9,258 nt of DNA, taken from Thermoleophilia bacterium (lineage in GTDB: Bacteria; Actinomycetota; Thermoleophilia; Gaiellales; SKUG01). The notes beneath the pieces are model-generated. The model was given only the letters and a program-made list of their open reading frames with translations. It did no database searches and was not told the DNA's origin. Both the position numbers and the translations under genes were made by a program. Numbering within the stretch: the stretch's first letter is position 1; each line of letters opens with the position of its first letter. The stretch lies in contig JAOPYW010000061.1 of assembly GCA_025964405.1 (NCBI GenBank), positions 1 to 9,258 of the forward strand, written 5' to 3'. Positions 1-5,318 of the stretch are shown in pieces.

Positions 1-319
1 TCAGCACGGGGTTGAGGGACGTCATCGGGTCCTGGAAGATCATCGCGATCTCGTTGCCCCGTACCGCCTGCATCTCCTGCTCGGAGATCTTGGTCAGGTC
101 ACGCCCGTTGTAGAGCACCTCACCGCCGGCCACGGTTCCGGGCGACTTGATGAGGCGCATCAGCCCGAGGCTGGTCTGGCTCTTGCCGCAGCCCGATTCG
201 CCGACGATGCCGAGGGTCTCGCCCTCGTCCACCCAGTAGGACACCCCGTCGACCGCCTTCACGATGCCGGCGCGTGTCTTGTATTGGACCTTCAGGTCAC
301 GAACTTCCAGGAGCGCCAT
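1..319 (-). CDS. oppD: Peptide ABC transporter ATP-binding protein, OppD/DppD type (partial, N-terminal part)
   Basis: This is the ATPase that powers the importer encoded just upstream; it would sit on the cytoplasmic face, bound to OppB/OppC. Only 106 residues are visible and the rest lies beyond the left edge. The Walker A motif GESGCGKS is at about residues 40-47, and the Q-loop with the family stretch IFQDPMTSLNP at about 94-104, which is typical of the OppD/DppD/OppF group. The Walker B, ABC signature and C-terminal oligopeptide-binding region are off the edge, so OppD cannot be told from OppF by sequence. Position directly after the second permease favours OppD. The ATG at 319 is chosen because GGTGGAG (327-333) lies 7 nt upstream and the ABC domain starts right away (MALLEVRDLKVQY). 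A 111-bp gap separates it from oppC. Family assignment is secure; substrate is unknown. Confidence 0.93.
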   Translation of the reverse strand, partial: MALLEVRDLKVQYKTRAGIVKAVDGVSYWVDEGETLGIVGESGCGKSQTSLGLMRLIKSPGTVAGGEVLYNGRDLTKISEQEMQAVRGNEIAMIFQDPMTSLNPVL

Positions 320-352
320 GCTGCAGCTCCACCTTCCCCTTGACGACATCCC

Positions 353-412
353 CTGCCGAGTTATCGGCAGAACGAGCCGGTTGTGTCACGCGGTGCCCGG
401 TTGTCTGCCGAG
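353..412 (-). repeat. Competing inverted repeats in the oppC-oppD gap
   Basis: The gap 320-430 contains a perfect 7-bp stem, CTGCCGA (353-359) with TCGGCAG (364-370), around a 4-nt loop. The same CTGCCGAG occurs again at 405-412, so the TCGGCAG arm could pair with either copy, giving two mutually exclusive hairpins. An 8-nt direct repeat CCGGTTGT also lies at 377-384 and 397-404. No T-run follows on the minus strand, so a simple intrinsic terminator is unlikely. A role in setting oppD level or stabilising the oppC 3' end is inference. Confidence 0.5.
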
Positions 413-430
413 CCCTCGTCATATGGTGCA

Positions 431-1477
431 TCAGTTCTCGCGTCCGCGCGGGTCGAATGCGTCGCGTAGTCCATCGGCGACCGAGATCGCGGCCAGCACG
501 GTCGATGCAATGAGCAGTGCTGGAACCCAGATGAGGTGCGGTTCGGCATCGATGTAGGTGTAACCGTTCTGTGCCAGCACGCCCCACGACGAATCAGGCG
601 GCTGCACGCCCAGCCCGAGGAACGACAGGAACGCCTCGCCGAGGATCGCGTTCGGCACCTCGAGGAAGATCACGACGACCATCACGCCGATCGTGTTCGG
701 CAACACGTGCCGGGTCACGATGCGGCTCGGCTTCGCGCCCGACGCGCGGGCGCTCTCCACGTATTCGTTCTCCTTGAGCGAGAGCATCTGGCCGCGCATG
801 ATGCGGGCCGACGTGAACCACGCCGTGATCGACAGGGCCGGCACCATGTAGGCGATGGGCGGCGCGTCGGGCAGCCTGTTCGACAGCACCGTGACGATGA
901 TGATCGCGAACGGCAGGTACGGCAACCCGTAGAGCGCGTCGAGGAACCGCATCATCCCACTGTCGATCAGCCCACCGAAGTAGCCGGAGATCGATCCGTA
1001 CGTGATGCCCACGATGAGGATGACGAGCGACACCACGAAGGCGATCGAGAGCGAGATCCGGGCGCCGAGCCAGGCCCGGAGCCATTCATCCTTGCCCTGG
1101 GGATCGGTGCCGAACAGGTGGTCGAGGCTGGGGCCCTGGTTGGCCCGGTCGTAGAAGATGCCCGTCGCATCCCCGGTGCCCTGGATGATCGGGACGAAGA
1201 TGGCGAGCAGTACGTAGATCGTGACGAGCACGAGTCCCGTCATCGCGGCCTTGTTGCGCGCGAACCGGCGGGCGGCATCCTGGATGAGGGAGCGCTGCTC
1301 GCCGGCCACGCCGCCCGCGTCGGCCGCGTCGTATGCAGCTTGGCGCGCGGCCCAGTCGTCGCTCAGCGCGAGCAGTTCACTCCGCGCCTCGCCGAATAGG
1401 CCTTCGGCCTCCGCGCTCGTCACCGCGCGCTCTTCCCGCGCGCTGCGGGGGGTCTCCTCGTCGCCGTGATCAGTCAT
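431..1477 (-). CDS. oppC: Peptide ABC transporter permease, OppC/DppC type
   Basis: A 348-residue inner-membrane permease that pairs with OppB to form the peptide channel. An OppC_N-like stretch (RSLIQDAARRFARNKAAM) at about residues 62-79 leads into the first membrane helix at about 80-100. The other helices follow after about residue 135. The cytoplasmic EAA loop that docks on the ATPase is clear at about 235-265 (EYVESARASGAKPSRIV, then HVLPN). The end (FLGLGVQPPDSSWG, then DGLRDAFDPR) is typical of the family. An unusual feature is a hydrophilic, acidic, Ala/Glu-rich N-terminal extension of about 60 residues before the OppC_N part. The ATG at 1477 has GAGG 7 nt upstream and overlaps the oppB stop by 8 bp, implying translational coupling. 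Family certain; Opp versus Dpp naming and substrate are not determinable. Confidence 0.95.
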   Translation of the reverse strand: MTDHGDEETPRSAREERAVTSAEAEGLFGEARSELLALSDDWAARQAAYDAADAGGVAGEQRSLIQDAARRFARNKAAMTGLVLVTIYVLLAIFVPIIQGTGDATGIFYDRANQGPSLDHLFGTDPQGKDEWLRAWLGARISLSIAFVVSLVILIVGITYGSISGYFGGLIDSGMMRFLDALYGLPYLPFAIIIVTVLSNRLPDAPPIAYMVPALSITAWFTSARIMRGQMLSLKENEYVESARASGAKPSRIVTRHVLPNTIGVMVVVIFLEVPNAILGEAFLSFLGLGVQPPDSSWGVLAQNGYTYIDAEPHLIWVPALLIASTVLAAISVADGLRDAFDPRGREN

Positions 1478-2405
1478 TGGAGATCCTCGGGTCGAGCCAT
1501 GCCACCACTACGTCCACGATGAGGTTGAGCAGGATGATGAGCGCGGAGAGCAGCACCGTCGTCGCGAGCACCATGCGCGAGTCGATCGGCTGCTTGAAGC
1601 TCTCGATGAACTGGTCGGCCACTCCTGGAACGACCATGATGCGCTCGATGATGAACGATCCGGTGAGGATGAACGCGAACAGTGGTCCGGCGTTCGTCAC
1701 CGTCGGTATCAGCGAGTTGCGGAAGGCGTGGCGGAACACCGTGCGCCGCCAGGGCAGCCCCTTCGCCCGCGCCGTGGTGACGTACTCCTGCTGGAGCGCC
1801 TCGAGCATCGACGCGCGGACCAGGCGCGTGAAGTAGGGCATGATCGAGAGCCCGAGCACGAGGATCGGGCCGAGCCGGTCGTACCAGGTGTCCCACCCAT
1901 AGGGAAGCACCACCTCCACGACCCCGATCGGCGGCGGGAAGTAGATCTTGCCGGCCACCCACACGGTGGCGACGACGAAGCTCGGGAAGGCGAAGGCGAG
2001 CGTCGCGAACACGGTGATCACGTAGTCGACGATGCCATTCGCCTTCAGGGCGGAGAGCACGCCGAGGGTCACGCCCACGATCGCCGCGAACGCGAAGGCG
2101 AGGCCACCGAGCAGCATCGACGTGGGAAGCGTCTCGCCGATGATCTCCCGCACCGGGCGGTTGCCTGGCTTCGTCGACAGCCCGAAATTGCCGGTCGCCA
2201 GGTCGCGGATGAAATCCCAGTACTGCACGAGGTAGGGCTTGTTGAGCCCGTACAGCTCGCGCAGGTTCTCACGCACGCTCGGGGCGAGCTTCGGATTCGT
2301 GAACGGCTCGTACGGCATCAGCTTGACCAGCACGAATGCGAGGAAGGATGCCAGGAAGATCACGGGTACTGCCCACAGGACACGGCGGAGTACGTAGGCG
2401 AACAA
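1470..2405 (-). CDS. oppB: Peptide ABC transporter permease, OppB/DppB type (TTG start)
   Basis: A 311-residue permease, a normal length for the family. The N-terminus has the usual short basic stretch (YVLRR) and a first helix at about 9-29. The periplasmic signature GLNKPYLVQYWDF is at about 53-65 and GNFGLS at about 72-77. Further helices follow from about 95. The EAA loop for ATPase docking (EYVTTARAKGLPWRRTV, then RHAFRNSLIP) is at about 204-232. The end WLDPRI is typical of OppB. The start codon is TTG at 2405: an in-frame stop lies only 18 nt upstream, GGAG at 2411-2414 is 5 nt before it, and any later ATG would remove the first membrane helix. It lies 109 bp after oppA and overlaps oppC by 8 bp. 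Its Shine-Dalgarno can be paired in a hairpin, so weak translation is likely. Confidence 0.95.
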   Translation of the reverse strand: MFAYVLRRVLWAVPVIFLASFLAFVLVKLMPYEPFTNPKLAPSVRENLRELYGLNKPYLVQYWDFIRDLATGNFGLSTKPGNRPVREIIGETLPTSMLLGGLAFAFAAIVGVTLGVLSALKANGIVDYVITVFATLAFAFPSFVVATVWVAGKIYFPPPIGVVEVVLPYGWDTWYDRLGPILVLGLSIMPYFTRLVRASMLEALQQEYVTTARAKGLPWRRTVFRHAFRNSLIPTVTNAGPLFAFILTGSFIIERIMVVPGVADQFIESFKQPIDSRMVLATTVLLSALIILLNLIVDVVVAWLDPRISND

Positions 2406-2410
2406 GGCGG

Positions 2411-2429
2411 CTCCGAATGTCTACCGGAG
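2411..2429 (-). promoter_or_regulatory. oppB Shine-Dalgarno within a short hairpin
   Basis: Read on the minus strand, CTCCG (2425-2429) can pair with CGGAG (2411-2415) across a 9-nt loop. The paired arm contains GGAG (2411-2414), the Shine-Dalgarno of the TTG-started oppB. The complementarity is read directly; reduced or conditional ribosome access is inference. The stem is only 5 bp, so its stability in the cell is uncertain. Confidence 0.45.
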
Positions 2430-2461
2430 TGGGCGTGGCCCACGGGTGCGGTGAAACCAAC

Positions 2462-2496
2462 GAGCGGGGACCGGGCAGCTGTGCCGGCCCCCGCTC
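2462..2496 (-). terminator. Strong hairpin after oppA (partial terminator or mRNA stabiliser)
   Basis: Eighteen bases after the oppA stop lies a long GC-rich inverted repeat. Positions 2462-2469 pair with 2489-2496 (8 bp), then after one mismatch 2471-2474 pair with 2484-2487 (4 bp), around a 9-nt loop. On the minus strand it is followed by GTTGGTTTCAC, which is only mildly T-rich. Such hairpins between a binding-protein gene and its permease genes commonly let the binding protein be made in excess, by partial termination or by protecting the upstream mRNA. Which applies here cannot be told from sequence. Confidence 0.65.
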
Positions 2497-2514
2497 ATCA
2501 GCGTGGTCGTGTTG

Positions 2515-4266
2515 CTACTTCTTGTCTGCGGTGATCGAGATGTCGTCCCAGTACATGAGGCCGGCGGGGGTCAGCTCGTACTTCTTGCCACCCTGCTTCA
2601 CGTAGGTCGCGACGATGGTGTCGTTGGTCGGCTGGTAGATCGGCGCGACCGGCATCTTGCCGTCGGGGCCGGTCAGCTCGGCCTCGAGGCGCTTGTACAC
2701 CTCGTACCGCTTGTCGGCGTCGACCGTGGTGAGGGCCTCGTCGTAGGTCTTGTCGAACTCCGGGTCGCAGAAGTTCGATGCGTTCAGGCCGTTGTCGACG
2801 TTCGCGCAGGTGAACAGCTGGTACCAGTCCTGCGCGTCGACGTAGTCCTGGACCCATCCCTGGAGCAGCAGGTCGACGCTCGACTTGACTGGCGAGATGC
2901 CGTAGCCCGGCGAGGAGATGACGTCACCCGATGCCGGTGCCAGCTTGACCTTCACGCCGATCTTGCCCAGGTCACTCTGGATCTGCTCGGCGATCTGCGG
3001 CGCGGAGCCCGAGTCGGACGAGAACACCAGGTTGAGCGTCTTGGAATCGTCCCAACCGCCCTCCTCCAGGAGGTCCTTGGCCTTCTGCGTGTCGGGCGCG
3101 TCGTCCGCTCCGATGAAGTCCTGTGACCCCTCGGAGAACACGTCGTATCCCGGCAGTCCGCTCGGCACCACCGTGTTCATCGGCTTGTCACCGCGCTTGG
3201 TGATGTTTTCGATGAGGCTCGGGCGATCGATGGCCAGGGCGAGCGCCTGACGCACCTTCGGATCGCTCAGCGCCGGATTGGTCGTGTTCATGTACATGTA
3301 CTGGGTCTCGATCGACGGGCGCGAGACGTAGTAGTCCTGCGTCTTGATCGTGTCGATGTCGGCCGGAGTGATCGACGTGCGCGTGAACGCCATGTCGATG
3401 CGCTTGCGCTTGAACTCCTGGTAGGCCGTCTTCGGCTCACCGATCATGCGGAACGTGATCTTGTCGAGCTTCACGTCGTCGGCGCCCCAGAAGTTGTCGT
3501 CCTTGACCACGACGATCTCGCTCTTGGGCGTGTACGAATCGAGCTTGAACGGCCCGCTCGTCACGATGTTGCCGACGTCGGTCCACTTGGCACCGAACTT
3601 CTCGACGACGTCACGGCGCAGCGGCACGAACGTCTGCAGGGTCATGAGCTGGTCGAACCACGGCACGACGCGGTTGAGCTTGAACTCCACCGTGTGGTCG
3701 TCGGTGGCGACGACCCCGACGCTCGCGGGCTTGCCGTCGGTGAACTCACCGTCGCCCTTGTGTGCGGAGCACTTCTTGTCGAGCTCCTTGCCGCCGGAGT
3801 TGTACTCGCAGGCGCCGACGATGTCGAGCATGAACGAGGCGAAGTACGAGGCCGTCGCCGGATCGAGCGCGTGCTGCACGCCGAACACGAGGTCGTCGGC
3901 CACGATCGGCTTGCCATCGCTCCACTTCGCGTCGTCGCGGAGCTTCACGGTGTAGGTGAGGCCGTCGTCGCTGACCTCCGGCACGTCGGTGGCGAGGTAC
4001 GGATCCAGGGCGGTGCCAGCCGCGTCGTAGCGGTAGAGGTTGGCAAACAGCGCGTTGTTGCGGTTCACCGTGTCGAGGTAGCTCGACTTGGGCGGATCGA
4101 ACAGGCCCGCCTCGGTCTCGTCACCGATGTTCACCACCAGATCCTGGGCAGCAGCGAGCTTCTTGGTGCCGCTGTCGCCTCCGGAACTGCCACAACCAAC
4201 GGCAATCAGACCAGCAACAGCGAGCATCGAGATGGATGTGACCATCCGACGAATCGACACGGACAT
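2515..4266 (-). CDS. oppA: Peptide ABC transporter substrate-binding lipoprotein, OppA/DppA (SBP_bac_5) type
   Basis: A 583-residue extracytoplasmic binding protein that captures peptides (or another solute of this broad family) for OppB/OppC. It starts with a lipoprotein signal: basic SIRR, a hydrophobic helix at about 9-23 and a lipobox ending LIAVGC, with C25 as the lipidated residue, then a Gly/Ser linker. The SBP_bac_5 pattern is plain at about 100-130 (YTVKLRDDAKWSDGKP, then ADDLVFGVQHALDP). Further family features are TSGPFKL and the region around KVRQALALAIDR. Two Cys pairs, C153/C166 and C487/C500, probably form disulfides. The ATG at 4266 is preferred over in-frame upstream ATGs because GGAGG (4275-4279) lies 8 nt before it and the signal peptide begins there. 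It is the first gene of the opp operon. Substrate cannot be read from sequence. Confidence 0.95.
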   Translation of the reverse strand: MSVSIRRMVTSISMLAVAGLIAVGCGSSGGDSGTKKLAAAQDLVVNIGDETEAGLFDPPKSSYLDTVNRNNALFANLYRYDAAGTALDPYLATDVPEVSDDGLTYTVKLRDDAKWSDGKPIVADDLVFGVQHALDPATASYFASFMLDIVGACEYNSGGKELDKKCSAHKGDGEFTDGKPASVGVVATDDHTVEFKLNRVVPWFDQLMTLQTFVPLRRDVVEKFGAKWTDVGNIVTSGPFKLDSYTPKSEIVVVKDDNFWGADDVKLDKITFRMIGEPKTAYQEFKRKRIDMAFTRTSITPADIDTIKTQDYYVSRPSIETQYMYMNTTNPALSDPKVRQALALAIDRPSLIENITKRGDKPMNTVVPSGLPGYDVFSEGSQDFIGADDAPDTQKAKDLLEEGGWDDSKTLNLVFSSDSGSAPQIAEQIQSDLGKIGVKVKLAPASGDVISSPGYGISPVKSSVDLLLQGWVQDYVDAQDWYQLFTCANVDNGLNASNFCDPEFDKTYDEALTTVDADKRYEVYKRLEAELTGPDGKMPVAPIYQPTNDTIVATYVKQGGKKYELTPAGLMYWDDISITADKK

Positions 4267-4274
4267 CGAGCAAA

Positions 4275-4279
4275 CCTCC
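4275..4279 (-). promoter_or_regulatory. Strong Shine-Dalgarno of oppA
   Basis: GGAGG on the minus strand, 8 nt before the ATG at 4266. It fixes the oppA start, ruling out a 42-codon longer reading that would bury the lipoprotein signal. It also contrasts with the TTG start and pairable Shine-Dalgarno of oppB, in line with more binding protein than permease. Confidence 0.8.
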
Positions 4280-4381
4280 ACGTAGACAACCCCTCCGGAG
4301 CACCGCACCCAGACGCAGGCACGCAGCTCACACTGCCGCTGTCCTACCCCGAGCACCGGATGTTGAACGTTCGGAAACCGC

Positions 4382-4418
4382 ATTTCCTGCACGTGGAGGT
4401 GCGAAATCGGCAGGATTT
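4382..4418 (-). repeat. Nested inverted repeats upstream of oppA
   Basis: The 199-bp gap between secG and oppA (4267-4465) holds three overlapping inverted repeats. ATTTC-2nt-GCAC (4382-4392) pairs with GTGC-GAAAT (4399-4407) around a 6-nt loop. TCCTGC (4385-4390) pairs with GCAGGA (4410-4415). AAATC (4404-4408) pairs with GATTT (4414-4418). They cannot all form together. They may be operator half-sites or alternative leader structures for the opp operon. I found no convincing -35/-10 pair in the gap, so the opp promoter is unassigned. Confidence 0.35.
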
Positions 4419-4443
4419 CCGGCGGGGCCGGGTTTTCCGTGGG

Positions 4444-4459
4444 GTCGCGGCAGCGCGAC
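4444..4459 (-). terminator. Candidate U-less hairpin after secG
   Basis: GTCGCG (4444-4449) and CGCGAC (4454-4459) form a perfect 6-bp stem with a 4-nt loop, starting 6 nt past the secG stop. No T-run follows on the minus strand, so it would be a U-less hairpin if it terminates at all. Confidence 0.4.
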
Positions 4460-4465
4460 GGGGCG

Positions 4466-4690
4466 TCAGGTGAAGATCTTGGCGAGCGTCAGCGTGCTGA
4501 CGAGGTAGAGCACTGCCACGATGACCGTCACGCGGTCGAGGTTGCGCTCCATGACGTGCTGGCCACCCGACTGCCCCACGCCGCCGCCGATCGAGCCGAG
4601 GCCCGAGTCGCGGCCCGAGTGAATGAGCACCAGGGTGACGAGGAGGATCGAGAAGATCACGTGGAGGAAGATGACGATGCCGTCGGCCAT
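4466..4690 (-). CDS. secG: Preprotein translocase subunit SecG
   Basis: A 74-residue membrane protein with the SecG plan. Membrane helix 1 is at about 4-23. A Gly/Ser-rich loop at about 25-43 follows (HSGRDSGLGSIGGG, the place of the usual Gly-rich SecG loop). Then come the conserved RNLDRVT (about 49-55) and helix 2 at about 55-72. SecG sits beside SecYE and assists the SecA cycle during export. Length matches the family. The ATG at 4690 has no Shine-Dalgarno; instead a -10-like box ends 6 nt before it, so the mRNA is probably leaderless. It is followed by the opp operon after 199 bp and preceded by a small secreted protein gene. No functional tie to either is evident. Confidence 0.92.
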   Translation of the reverse strand: MADGIVIFLHVIFSILLVTLVLIHSGRDSGLGSIGGGVGQSGGQHVMERNLDRVTVIVAVLYLVSTLTLAKIFT

Positions 4691-4696
4691 GGGGAG

Positions 4697-4725
4697 AGAC
4701 TACCCGGCCGGGTCGGACTCCTCAA
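4697..4725 (-). promoter_or_regulatory. Predicted sigma-70-type promoter for leaderless secG
   Basis: On the minus strand: TTGAGG (4720-4725), a 17-nt spacer, TAGTCT (4697-4702), then 6 nt to the ATG at 4690. The -35 matches TTGACA at 4 of 6 positions and the -10 has the TAnnnT form. With a usual -10 to start distance, transcription would begin at the A of the ATG, agreeing with the absence of a Shine-Dalgarno (CTCTCCCC precedes the ATG). Mapping is inferred. Confidence 0.6.
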
Positions 4726-4729
4726 CCGG

Positions 4730-4747
4730 CGGCCGCACAGTCGGCCG
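4730..4747 (-). terminator. Candidate hairpin after the secreted-protein gene
   Basis: CGGCCG (4730-4735) and CGGCCG (4742-4747) form a 6-bp stem with a 6-nt loop, 13 nt past the stop of the 4761-5249 gene and just upstream of the secG -35 box. No T-run follows. It may separate the two transcripts. Confidence 0.4.
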
Positions 4748-4760
4748 GCCCCAGCGTCGG

Positions 4761-5249
4761 TCAGCGCGTCCAGACGGTGCCGGCGCCGGCGCGTGCCCGC
4801 GCGAGCGCGGCTCGGGCGTCACGCCACAGCTCCGCGGTGATCGGAGCGGTGCTGCCATCGGGGCGGTGGGCCGCGAAGAGCACGTTCCGTGCGTCACGAT
4901 CGGGCGTGTTGGTGACGATCGAACGCAGGTCGCCAGACGCGTCGAGCTGGAGCGAGACGGTGGGGAGGACCGTGGCGGTCACGGTGATGGTCGTGCCACC
5001 CTCGGCGGCCGGTGCCTTCGACGCGGCCGGTTCGGCGCCCGTGATGGTGGCGGCGATCGCTGCAGAGGAGCGGTAGCCGGCTGCACCCGGCTGGGTTGCA
5101 TCCGCGACGGGCACGGTCGCCGGAACGCGCAGCGGCGCGGTCGCAGCCGCCCGGTCGTGTGCCGGCGTGTCGGCGTTCGCCCACGCGACACCAGCGAGTG
5201 TGCCGAAGACGAGCGCGAAGAGCGCGGCGATGGGGAGGATGCGTCGCAT
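4761..5249 (-). CDS. Small secreted protein of unknown function
   Basis: A 162-residue protein I do not recognise. It has a clear Sec signal peptide: RR at residues 2-3, a hydrophobic core at about 4-22, and a likely signal peptidase I cut after AWA (residue 24). There is no lipobox and no Cys. An Ala/Thr/Pro-rich, probably disordered stretch follows to about residue 60. After about residue 84 comes a beta-rich looking segment (TTITVTATVLPTVSLQLDASG) with a VTNTPDRDARNVLFAA region. A C-terminal Ala/Arg-rich helix ends in VWTR. The signal peptide fixes the ATG at 5249, though no Shine-Dalgarno is seen; a weak TTCACT box 7 nt upstream hints at a leaderless start. It follows the mannosidase gene by 69 bp and could be read from the same promoter. 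GC-rich codon use like its neighbours supports a real gene. Confidence 0.72.
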   Translation of the reverse strand: MRRILPIAALFALVFGTLAGVAWANADTPAHDRAAATAPLRVPATVPVADATQPGAAGYRSSAAIAATITGAEPAASKAPAAEGGTTITVTATVLPTVSLQLDASGDLRSIVTNTPDRDARNVLFAAHRPDGSTAPITAELWRDARAALARARAGAGTVWTR

Positions 5250-5280
5250 TACGATCAGTGAACCACGGGTTGGCCGGTTT

Positions 5281-5295
5281 CAGCAAGGCTTGCTG
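5281..5295 (-). terminator. Candidate hairpin after the mannosidase gene
   Basis: CAGCAAG (5281-5287) and CTTGCTG (5289-5295) are perfect 7-nt arms around a single base; as RNA this gives a 6-bp stem with a 3-nt loop. It lies 23 nt past the stop of the mannosidase and upstream of the secreted-protein ATG. There is no T-run. It could be a U-less terminator or a protein-binding palindrome for the gene downstream. Confidence 0.4.
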
Positions 5296-5318
5296 GAGGA
5301 TTCCCCCGGACGCACGCG

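Noticed and set aside
536..1399. Plus-strand open frame opposite oppC, and a similar one at 1728-2534 opposite oppB
   Set aside because: The products are His/Arg/Asp-rich with no recognisable fold, while the minus-strand frames are clear permeases.
4365..4372. GAACGTTC palindrome as an operator
   Set aside because: Only 8 bp long and it does not extend; likely to occur by chance in this base composition.
4300..4380. TAGGAC or CAACAT on the minus strand as the -10 box of the opp operon
   Set aside because: Neither fits TAnnnT and neither has an acceptable -35 at 16-18 nt.
4267..4392. Longer oppA start at ATG 4392
   Set aside because: It would place 42 residues before the lipoprotein signal, and the ATG at 4266 has a strong Shine-Dalgarno 8 nt upstream.
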